A stretch of 12,369 bases of DNA, from the NCBI GenBank assembly GCA_900766635.1, contig CAAFWA010000244.1, positions 1-12,369 on the forward strand, given 5' to 3'. Source of the stretch: an uncultured Acinetobacter sp. GTDB lineage: Bacteria > Pseudomonadota > Gammaproteobacteria > Pseudomonadales > Moraxellaceae. Each line of letters starts with the position of its first letter. The stretch's first letter is position 1. Below are positions 6,625 through 12,369 of this stretch, one piece after another. A model generated the notes under the pieces. The model did not search any database. It saw nothing but the letters and a program-made list of their open reading frames with translations, and was not told the DNA's origin. Both the position numbers and the translations under genes were made by a program.

Positions 6625-7860
6625 TTAAATTGCATAACGGGTATTTTTTAGCCCTGCTAGTCCAGCCGCTTGTTGCATAAATAAATCTTTGATTTGGTTC
6701 GATTGATCGACTTGTTTTAAACCAAAATTGCGCGCCCAAACCAGAGGGGTTAAGACTGTAGTTTCAAGCCAACCCAACAGCGACATGCTGTGCATCATGG
6801 CTTCATTTTGTCCCTTACGGATGTGTTCATAACGTCTTAAGGTTTGAGTATGCGCCCACACCCCACGATCTTGATCACCTAATAAAGCATCGCAAAGCAC
6901 AGCAGCATCTAAACAGCCAATATTCACCCCTTGACCTGCGAGTGGATGAATTACATGTGCAGCGTCACCAATTAATACTAAACCATCACGCACATAGGTT
7001 TTAGCCGCCCGTGCTTTTAAAGGGAAAGTGGCACGTGGTGTGGCCTCTAAAACTTGGCCCAACATATGCTGACTTTCAGCCGTTAATAACTGGCAAAATT
7101 CAGCATCACTCAATTTGGCATATTCTTCGGCATAATCATCAGGCAAGGTCCATACAATAGATTGCCAATAGCCGCTTTGCTCAGCATAAACACTTGCCAT
7201 CGGTAAATAGGCCAAAGGCCCGGTCTCTAAAAAAATTTGACGCGCCACATGCTGATGCGGTTTTTCGGTACGAATCGCACAGCTTAAACCTGCTTGCTGA
7301 TAATCAAGTACATCAAGGTCAATAAAGGCGTGTTCACGTACAAAAGAATTCGCACCATCTGCACCAATTAATAGCTTTGTGGTCAGCATTGAACCATCGG
7401 CTAGATGCACAAACCACACCTTATTCCCTTGTTCGATACGACTGACTTTCACTTGTGTACGATAGTCGTGTACTACCTGCTGCATTTGCGTTTGAATGGC
7501 AAGATTTAAAATACTTGGCTCAACCATCGCACCTAAGATGTGCGCTTGCCACGGCGTTTTTTCACTGGCTTGACCAAACATAATCTCGCCATAGCCATTT
7601 TTGTTCCACACTTGCATACCGCTATAGGGCATAGAGCGTGCAATATGCGGCCATACGCCTACAGTTTTCAGTAAGTGGATACTTGCTTGGCTTAAGGCCA
7701 AAACACGGGCATTGGTCTGCGCAATCACACGTTTTTCATCTAATAATGGCGCTGCATCAAGCACAGTGGCTTGTACGCCACCTTGGGCAAGTAACAAGGC
7801 AGTTAAACCGCCCACCAAACCACCGCCTACAATCACGGCATCTAAGACTGTCGCACTCAT
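6625..7860 (-). CDS. ubiI: ubiquinone-ring hydroxylase, UbiI/VisC-type flavoprotein monooxygenase
   Basis: FAD-dependent aromatic hydroxylase of the UbiH/UbiF/UbiI/COQ6 family, 411 residues (E. coli UbiI 400). UbiI performs C5 hydroxylation of the quinone ring. Features: the N-terminal dinucleotide-binding GGGLVG (12-17), the mid-protein GADGANSFVR (166-175) and the FAD-binding GDAAHVIHPLAGQG (298-311). GMQVWNKNGYG (81-91) and TEKPHQHVARQIF (198-210) resemble E. coli UbiI (GMEVWDKDSFG; TEEPHDAVARQVF) more than UbiH, and the position after ubiH agrees. A UbiF-like activity cannot be excluded from sequence alone. Its start overlaps the ubiH stop (ATGA), so the two are coupled. It is the last gene of the ygfB-pepP-ubiH-ubiI operon; I see no hairpin plus T-run terminator after it. 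Confidence 0.88.
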   Translation of the reverse strand: MSATVLDAVIVGGGLVGGLTALLLAQGGVQATVLDAAPLLDEKRVIAQTNARVLALSQASIHLLKTVGVWPHIARSMPYSGMQVWNKNGYGEIMFGQASEKTPWQAHILGAMVEPSILNLAIQTQMQQVVHDYRTQVKVSRIEQGNKVWFVHLADGSMLTTKLLIGADGANSFVREHAFIDLDVLDYQQAGLSCAIRTEKPHQHVARQIFLETGPLAYLPMASVYAEQSGYWQSIVWTLPDDYAEEYAKLSDAEFCQLLTAESQHMLGQVLEATPRATFPLKARAAKTYVRDGLVLIGDAAHVIHPLAGQGVNIGCLDAAVLCDALLGDQDRGVWAHTQTLRRYEHIRKGQNEAMMHSMSLLGWLETTVLTPLVWARNFGLKQVDQSNQIKDLFMQQAAGLAGLKNTRYAI

Positions 7861-9068
7861 GCTTTGAGTCCCATGGCATAAGTCGCCACCAATGGCTTAA
7901 AGCCCGGAATGGTTTCAAAGGCCAATAAACCAGTATTACGAATGAGTTTCAAAATAATATTTTGATTACTAAAGCCACGCACCACTAAATCACAAAAACG
8001 AATCACACGTTGTTGATCTTTTAAACGTGCTTGCTCATAGGCTTGGAGCATACTTGGCTCACCAATGTCGTGTTGCTGTGCCAATTGCTCAGTCAAAAAG
8101 CGCAATAACACATGCGCATCACGTAAACATAAGTTAAAACCTTGTCCTGCAACAGGATGAATAGTATGCGCCGCATTGCCCATCAAGACCACACGTCCCA
8201 CCGCTTGCTTTTCTGCCAACACTTGCGATAACGGATAGCTAAAACGCTTTCCTGTTTTTTCGAATTTACCGGCACGGTCTCCATAGGTTTTTTGTAAGGC
8301 ATCTAAAAAATGTTGATCATTTTCTGCACCTAACCATTCATGTTCCGTGCCTTTTTTCACAGGCCATACCACCGAACGACGATATTCACCAGGCAATGGC
8401 AATAACGCCAAAGGCCCTAAATGACTAAAGCGTTCAAAACCAATATGTTGGTGTGGCTTTGAAGTTTGCACAGTGGTCACAATCGCCACTTGATCATATT
8501 CATGCGTGGAAAAACCAATCCCTAATGCTTTACGACAAAATGAATCACGGCCATCAGCTGCAATCACCAACGGCGCTTCAATCGTTAAAATTTCATCACC
8601 ACGTTTGGCCTGAATATAGGCCATGTATTCATCTTGTTTGAGATCAGTGACTTGGACACCATCGATGAGTTCAATATTTTGATGCTCACGTACTTGGGTC
8701 AATAAAATACGTCCAAGCCATGCATTTTCAATCACTTGCCCAAAGCTTTCGACTTTTTCTTTTTCGGCAATTAAACGTGCCTTGCCAAAACTGCCTTGCT
8801 CAGTGATATCCACTTGTAAAATTGGTGTGGCATATTGTTGCAACACATCCCATAAACCAAGCTCTTGATAAATTTGCACACTACGACGTGATAAGGCAGT
8901 ATTGCGTGCATCAAAGCTTGAATGATAGGGCGCTAAATTGGCATCCTCATAATTAGGATAAGAAATCGCTTCTAAGAGTTTGACTTGAATATTGGCTTTA
9001 GCCAACATTAAGGCCAAGCTCAAACCCACCATTCCACCACCGACGATGACAACCTGTTGTTGCAACAT
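7857..9068 (-). CDS. ubiH: 2-octaprenyl-6-methoxyphenol hydroxylase, flavoprotein monooxygenase
   Basis: Predicted C1 hydroxylase of ubiquinone synthesis, 403 residues (E. coli 392). Motifs: FAD-binding GGGMVG (10-15), AADGRDSF (170-177), and GNAAHTIHPVAGQGFN (297-312). The UbiH-like block FERFSHLGPLALLPLP (211-226) and GKRFSYPL (273-280) correspond to FERFTQHGPLAMLPM and GKRSAYPL of E. coli UbiH, separating it from the adjacent UbiI-type paralogue. In E. coli Ubi hydroxylases sit in a soluble Ubi complex with lipid-binding accessory proteins. AGGGA lies upstream of ATG 9068 at good spacing. It follows pepP after 28 bp and overlaps ubiI by 4 bp. Confidence 0.9.
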   Translation of the reverse strand: MLQQQVVIVGGGMVGLSLALMLAKANIQVKLLEAISYPNYEDANLAPYHSSFDARNTALSRRSVQIYQELGLWDVLQQYATPILQVDITEQGSFGKARLIAEKEKVESFGQVIENAWLGRILLTQVREHQNIELIDGVQVTDLKQDEYMAYIQAKRGDEILTIEAPLVIAADGRDSFCRKALGIGFSTHEYDQVAIVTTVQTSKPHQHIGFERFSHLGPLALLPLPGEYRRSVVWPVKKGTEHEWLGAENDQHFLDALQKTYGDRAGKFEKTGKRFSYPLSQVLAEKQAVGRVVLMGNAAHTIHPVAGQGFNLCLRDAHVLLRFLTEQLAQQHDIGEPSMLQAYEQARLKDQQRVIRFCDLVVRGFSNQNIILKLIRNTGLLAFETIPGFKPLVATYAMGLKA

Positions 9069-9097
9069 ATTGATTCCCTAAATATAAATTGATGTGG

Positions 9098-10423
9098 TTA
9101 AGCCTGTGCCATCAGTGCTTCAATATCTTCTACAGTTTTGACTACCGCTTGGGTTAACACCAACGGGCCGTCAGCGGTCACCACGACATCATCTTCAATA
9201 CGAATCCCAATGCCACGCCATTTGGCATCGACCGTTTCATCATCAGGTGCAATATAAAGCCCCGGCTCAACAGTCACCACCATACCCACTTCATAGTTAC
9301 GCCACTGGCCATCAACTTTATAACGCCCTACATCATGTACATCCATGCCTAACCAATGGCCTGTACCATGCATATAAAATTGACGATAGCTTTCTTGGGC
9401 AATAATTTTTTCTTTATCGCCTTGCATAATGCCAAGATCAAGCAAACCTTGAACCAAAATATCTACGGCTACATGGTGAGGGTCTTTATAAGAACGCCCG
9501 ACTCGCACGGCATCAATCGCAGCAATTTGTGCATCTAACACGATGTTATAGAGTGCTTTTTGTTCAGGGCTAAATTTACCATTGACAGGAAAAGTGCGTG
9601 TAATATCAGAAGCATATAGTTCATATTCACACGCAGCATCAATGAGGACTAAATCGCCGTCTTTCAGAACTTGGTTATTTTCAACGTAATGTAAAATACA
9701 AGCATTTTCACCGCCACCTACAATACTGTTGTAAGACGGTACACAGCCATGCTGACCAAATACATAATTGAGTTCTGCCTCAAGTTGATATTCCATCATG
9801 CCCGATTTCACCGTTTGCATAGCACGGGTATGGGCTTTTGCAGAAATATCAGAGGCAATTTGCATTAAAGCAATTTCTTGTGCGTCTTTATGTAAACGCA
9901 TTTCATCAATCAACACATCTAATTGCATGATGTGATCAGGGGCTTGCGTGCCACGGCGTGATTCACCATTGGCAGTTGCAAGCCATTTGGCCACACGCGC
10001 ATCAAAAGCGGCATTTTGCCCCACACGATAATATAAATGATCTTTATCAAGTAACTTCTCAATGATTTCTTCATCTAAAAGATCAATGGCATAGGCTTCA
10101 TCAGCATCATATTGATCAATCGCGCCATCAATGCCTGCGCGATAACCGTTCCAAATTTCCATCTCACGGTCACGTTCACGGCAGAACAAGCTGTAGCTAT
10201 ACCCCTCTTCTAGATCATCAAAGGTTTCAATCACCGCCACTGCTTCAGGTTCAGCAAATCCGGTTAAGTAAAAAAAGCTACTGTCGGCACGGAATTTGTA
10301 ATCGGCATCACGGTTACGCATATACACCGAATTGGTGGCAATAATCGCAATACTACGTGGCCCCATCTGCTCGGCTAAGCGATCGCGACGGGCTTGAAAA
10401 TCAGCTTGAGTGAGTTTTGTCAT
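9098..10423 (-). CDS. pepP: Xaa-Pro aminopeptidase P
   Basis: Cytosolic metallopeptidase that removes an N-terminal residue preceding proline; 441 residues, the same length as E. coli PepP. The N-terminal domain contains the family segment DADYKFRADSSFFYLTGF (39-56). The C-terminal pita-bread domain keeps all five dinuclear-metal ligands: D262, D273 (in ASDITRTF), H356 (HGTGHWLGMDVHDVG), E386 (TVEPGLY) and E410 (GIRIEDD). Upstream of ATG 10423 the ribosome site is poor (AGAAGAAC). Located between ygfB and ubiH with gaps of 32 and 29 bp, the same order as in E. coli. The pairing with ubiquinone genes is conserved, but no biochemical link is evident. Confidence 0.95.
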   Translation of the reverse strand: MTKLTQADFQARRDRLAEQMGPRSIAIIATNSVYMRNRDADYKFRADSSFFYLTGFAEPEAVAVIETFDDLEEGYSYSLFCRERDREMEIWNGYRAGIDGAIDQYDADEAYAIDLLDEEIIEKLLDKDHLYYRVGQNAAFDARVAKWLATANGESRRGTQAPDHIMQLDVLIDEMRLHKDAQEIALMQIASDISAKAHTRAMQTVKSGMMEYQLEAELNYVFGQHGCVPSYNSIVGGGENACILHYVENNQVLKDGDLVLIDAACEYELYASDITRTFPVNGKFSPEQKALYNIVLDAQIAAIDAVRVGRSYKDPHHVAVDILVQGLLDLGIMQGDKEKIIAQESYRQFYMHGTGHWLGMDVHDVGRYKVDGQWRNYEVGMVVTVEPGLYIAPDDETVDAKWRGIGIRIEDDVVVTADGPLVLTQAVVKTVEDIEALMAQA

Positions 10424-10455
10424 TGAGAAGTTCTTCTAAAAAATGGGACTTGGCT

Positions 10456-11094
10456 TTAACTTGGGCGATGAGGTGTAAACATTTCTACCACATCTTGTGC
10501 TGTTTCAGCATTCATCGCAGCAGCAATCTTCGATTTTGCTTGGTAGTTTTGTAACAAAGAACTCTCTGCCACTGCAACTTTTTTACGCCCCATCGACAAG
10601 CTAATTGGAATCAAGCGCACAAATTCATACAGCTCTTGATAGCTTTGCTCGCCCTCTTCATCATTGTCTGATTCGTCAAACTCAACCGCAGCCACATCTT
10701 GTAGATGTTCAATCAGCTCTAATTCATCGGCACGAATATGACCTGAAGCTAAACCAAAGCCAAGGACCACACCTGCTGCCCAATCGGCTAAGGCTTGTAC
10801 ACGCTCAGCTAATACATGTTCATCATCGGGCAATAATGGTAAATAATCGAGCTCATCTTCTGATAAGGCATGGGCAATATCTTCACCCTCTTGTGCCAAC
10901 ATCTCTAAACCTTCATCGTCTAAAGGTGGCACATTTAAGGTGGCTAAGATTTGTTGCCACTCGCTTGCTGTTGGGGCTTCGGACACACAAATGATGCCTG
11001 TGACTAAACCATGTAATTCGCTTGGGCTTGAAATTTCTTCAATCTTGGCAAAATTACCTTCCCACTCATTCCAACCTGAAATATCGTCTTGCAT
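10456..11094 (-). CDS. ygfB: YgfB/UPF0149 family protein
   Basis: Acidic all-helical protein of 212 residues (E. coli YgfB 192). The family signature is visible: ELHGLVTGIICV near the N-terminus (~25-36) and WAAGVVLGFGLA in the middle, followed by a strongly acidic stretch (DESDNDEEGE), then a Tyr/Glu helix and a basic C-terminus. In P. aeruginosa YgfB is reported to dampen the AlpA-dependent programme and so affect beta-lactam tolerance; whether that applies here is unknown. A TTG at 11106 could extend it by four residues. ATG 11094 is preferred, with a weak GGA 7 nt upstream. It is the first gene of the leftward operon, divergent from the coiled-coil/zapA pair, 64 bp apart. Confidence 0.9.
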   Translation of the reverse strand: MQDDISGWNEWEGNFAKIEEISSPSELHGLVTGIICVSEAPTASEWQQILATLNVPPLDDEGLEMLAQEGEDIAHALSEDELDYLPLLPDDEHVLAERVQALADWAAGVVLGFGLASGHIRADELELIEHLQDVAAVEFDESDNDEEGEQSYQELYEFVRLIPISLSMGRKKVAVAESSLLQNYQAKSKIAAAMNAETAQDVVEMFTPHRPS

Positions 11095-11116
11095 TCGCTT
11101 ATCCAATCTCTATACT
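11089..11116 (+). promoter_or_regulatory. promoter for the coiled-coil gene and zapA
   Basis: TTGCAT (11089-11094), a 16-bp spacer, and TATACT (11111-11116), a near-consensus sigma70 site. Expected start ~11123, giving a ~36-nt leader before ATG 11159. The -35 overlaps the ygfB start codon on the other strand. Confidence 0.6.
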
Positions 11117-11158
11117 TCGTATATATTACCTCTGTTTGCAATACTGTGCGACTCCGTT

Positions 11159-11704
11159 ATGTTAGAAGAATTACAGCGTCTTCAGGCGCATATTGCTGCC
11201 CTTAAAGCACAAGTTGAACACTACGAGCAAGAAAATCAATTGCTCCATCAGGCCAACGCCACCGAAGCCGAGCGTTATCAGGCTGAGATTGCGCAAAAAG
11301 CTGCCACCATTTCACATAAGCAGCAAGAAATTGAGCGTTTGACTGAAAAAACCAATCAAACCCAAAAGCAGCTCAAGCAAGTGACCCACGATGCGGCAGC
11401 CTTGGCTGATCGATATAATCGTTTAGAAAAAAGCTGCAATGATTTAAAAAATCGTTTTCAAGAGCTTTTATCAGAGCGTAATGATTTACGTGTGGCCCAA
11501 GAAAAGTTGCAACATCAGCAGCAACAAAGCCAATTGCAAATTGAAGCCCTACAACAAGAGCGTGGCCGTTTGGTGCAAAAAAATGAACTTGCCCAAGCCA
11601 AAGTTGAAGCGATTATTCAACAGCTCAATGTATTGGGCACTGCCGAAGATCCGTATATCGATCAGATTCATCAGATTGCTCAACTCAAACAAGGGGATGT
11701 GTAA
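11159..11704 (+). CDS. long coiled-coil protein directly upstream of zapA (TIGR02449-like C-terminus)
   Basis: A 181-residue Gln/Glu/Lys-rich protein, predicted to be an almost uninterrupted coiled coil (about residues 1-160), with no membrane segment or signal peptide. The region around RGRLVQKNELAQAKVEAIIQ (~140-159) resembles the C-terminus of the short TIGR02449 proteins (~70 residues) found before zapA in pseudomonads. This version is more than twice as long, with the extra length being coiled coil on the N-terminal side. Its stop is immediately followed by the zapA ATG with no spacer, and zapA's AGGGG ribosome site lies inside its last codons, so production is probably coupled. Caulobacter ZauP, a coiled-coil ZapA partner encoded just upstream of zapA, is a functional precedent. 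No clear Shine-Dalgarno precedes ATG 11159; the frame is open further upstream, but that part is antisense to ygfB. Confidence 0.82.
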   Translation: MLEELQRLQAHIAALKAQVEHYEQENQLLHQANATEAERYQAEIAQKAATISHKQQEIERLTEKTNQTQKQLKQVTHDAAALADRYNRLEKSCNDLKNRFQELLSERNDLRVAQEKLQHQQQQSQLQIEALQQERGRLVQKNELAQAKVEAIIQQLNVLGTAEDPYIDQIHQIAQLKQGDV

Positions 11705-12019
11705 ATGAGCGAACAAATTCCTGTGGATTTACGTGTCTTAGGGCATAGTTTTCGTTTAGCGACCACTGTTGAAAAACAACCTGAGCTTGAGCGTGCTGTT
11801 GATTTACTCAATGAAAAGTACGAAGAGTTTCGCCGTAAAGCGCCACGTATGGAGCCAAGTAAGCTGATTATCATGGTGGCTTTAGAGTTAACCCAAGAGG
11901 TGTTGTCGCTCAATAAAACCGTGCAAGAGTACGAGCATTGCCAACTGCTCATTCAAAATCTATTAACCGAGCTAGATGACTATAGTAGCGAGCATCCAAG
12001 CCCTGTAAAAGCAGACTAA
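11705..12019 (+). CDS. zapA: cell division protein ZapA
   Basis: ZapA binds and bundles FtsZ protofilaments at the division ring. At 104 residues it has the usual family length. The N-terminal globular part starts with IPVDLRVLGHSFRLATT (residues 5-21), matching the short strand pattern and G-x-x-F/Y of ZapA. The central AVDLLNEKYEEFR helix follows, and the C-terminal half (~55-95) is the dimer/tetramer coiled coil (LELTQEVLSLNKTVQEYEH). The ATG follows directly on the preceding stop, with AGGGG a few bases upstream. 6S RNA lies downstream, as in E. coli and Pseudomonas, strengthening the call. Confidence 0.93.
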   Translation: MSEQIPVDLRVLGHSFRLATTVEKQPELERAVDLLNEKYEEFRRKAPRMEPSKLIIMVALELTQEVLSLNKTVQEYEHCQLLIQNLLTELDDYSSEHPSPVKAD

Positions 12020-12075
12020 GCGGATAAACTCTAGACAGTTGCAATCTAAGTTTACATTCAATTGCATGCTAAAAG

Positions 12076-12103
12076 TTGCCAACTACGCTAGTTGGGTTAT
12101 ACT
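12076..12103 (+). promoter_or_regulatory. 6S RNA promoter
   Basis: TTGCCA (12076-12081), a 16-bp spacer and TATACT (12098-12103). The predicted start at ~12110 coincides with the start of the 6S terminal stem, independently supporting both. Confidence 0.75.
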
Positions 12104-12109
12104 TAGTCT

Positions 12110-12290
12110 ACATCTGAGGTGTACGCCAGCGGGTCTATTCCCCTGAGCCGATACTTAAACTTACGGATTGCGTTCTGCATATTTAGAGCGTATGCCCACC
12201 TTGAGTGGGAAACCCAGCAAGTATGCGTCGCGTCCACCTTGAACTCTTCGGGTTCAAGGGTAATGACATGCAGCGGCACCATCGGATAAA
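12110..12290 (+). ncRNA. ssrS: 6S RNA
   Basis: 6S RNA mimics an open promoter and sequesters sigma70 RNA polymerase, mostly in stationary phase. About 180 nt (E. coli 184). Conserved blocks: AGCGGGTCTATTCCCCTGAG and CCGATA on the 5' side (to ~12153), then CACCTTGAAC and GGTTCAAGGGTAATGACATG with GCGGCACC on the 3' side, matching E. coli AGCGGGCCAGTCCCCTGAGC and TTCAAGGGTTACAGCCTGCG. The terminal stem closes ATCTGAGGTG (12112-12121) with CACCATCGGAT (12277-12287). The hairpin CCTTGAAC/GTTCAAGG (12237-12259) is capped by a C(UUCG)G tetraloop with one bulged U. It follows zapA by 90 bp. The ends are inferred from the promoter and closing stem. Confidence 0.92.
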
Positions 12291-12299
12291 AAATTCTAT

Positions 12300-12332
12300 A
12301 AAAATCCCAACATCAATTGCTGGGATTTTTTT
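12300..12332. terminator. intrinsic terminator after 6S RNA
   Basis: Stem AAAATCCCA (12301-12309) / TGGGATTTT (12321-12329), an 11-nt loop, and a T-run to 12332. The A-rich left arm makes it potentially bidirectional. It would stop ssrS and any zapA read-through. Confidence 0.85.
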
Positions 12333-12347
12333 ATGCACCTAATACAC

Positions 12348-12369
12348 AGATCGGAAGAGCACACGTCTG
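12348..12369. other. Illumina TruSeq adapter remnant (not biological)
   Basis: The final 22 bases, beginning AGATCGGAAGAGC and continuing ACACGTCTG, are identical to the start of the standard TruSeq read-1 adapter. The genome-derived sequence ends at about 12347. Confidence 0.97.

Noticed and set aside
10605..10994. Rightward 129-residue His/Leu-rich open frame
   Set aside because: Antisense to ygfB, with composition of a shadow frame and no recognisable motifs.
11111..11123. TATAC-TTC-GTATA palindrome sharing 10 consecutive bases with a loxP arm
   Set aside because: There is no second arm in inverted orientation after an 8-bp spacer, and the bases are explained by the -10 element TATACT and an AT-rich start region. 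Chance resemblance.
10940..11158. N-terminal extension of the coiled-coil protein
   Set aside because: It runs antisense through the ygfB start and over the likely promoter; its composition is unlike the coiled coil, which begins at ATG 11159.
12040..12066. TGCAAT/ATTGCA inverted repeat upstream of the 6S promoter
   Set aside because: Six AT-rich base pairs with a 15-nt loop; too weak to call an operator without conservation data.

Overview
The window looks like an ordinary core-chromosome segment from an Acinetobacter-type gammaproteobacterium (Moraxellaceae). This is inferred from the AT-rich codon usage and from two recognisable neighbourhoods. One is dnaQ-fimL-nudC, reminiscent of the Pseudomonas fimL-nudC pair. 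The other is ubiI-ubiH-pepP-ygfB, diverging from a coiled-coil gene, zapA and 6S RNA, as in the E. coli/Pseudomonas zapA-ssrS region. I see no mobile element, CRISPR array, prophage, tRNA or toxin-antitoxin locus.

Left part, 1-6217. The window opens inside dnaQ (proofreading exonuclease; its start lies off the left edge). A short regulatory gap with a plausible sigma70 promoter and two inverted repeats leads to a fimL-like type IV pilus/cAMP regulator, which is translationally coupled (TAATG) to nudC (NADH pyrophosphatase / RNA deNADding enzyme). nudC runs tail-to-tail, with interlocked stop codons, into a leftward operon: yraN, then a dolP-like two-BON-domain lipoprotein, then an alpha/beta hydrolase. 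rsmI (16S rRNA methyltransferase) diverges from yraN. Together rsmI, yraN and dolP recall the yraL-yraM-yraN-diaA-dolP envelope/ribosome cluster of enterics. A strong bidirectional terminator closes rsmI.

Right part, 6218-12369. A leftward, very acidic 82-residue gene resembles SutA, an RNA polymerase-binding protein of slow-growing Pseudomonas. Further right is a leftward operon, ygfB-pepP-ubiH-ubiI, which holds two ubiquinone-ring hydroxylases and a proline aminopeptidase. A compact divergent promoter region (its -35 overlaps the ygfB start codon) drives a 181-residue coiled-coil protein and zapA, which abut with no gap. 6S RNA (ssrS) follows with its own near-consensus promoter and a terminator. 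SutA and 6S RNA both target RNA polymerase, so the segment holds two growth-phase transcription modulators.

The last 22 bases (12348-12369) match the Illumina TruSeq read-1 adapter. They are an assembly artefact, and the true biological sequence stops at about 12347.

I found no convincing new multi-gene system. The most interesting leads are the enlarged coiled-coil protein fused in operon to zapA (a possible ZapA partner), the SutA-like gene with hairpins against its ribosome binding site, and a 28-bp inverted repeat overlapping the fimL promoter. Several start sites were moved inward from the longest open frame because a Shine-Dalgarno sequence sits inside the longer version. These are yraN, dolP, rsmI and sutA. 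The hydrolase, ygfB and coiled-coil gene starts were also moved inward, on other grounds.
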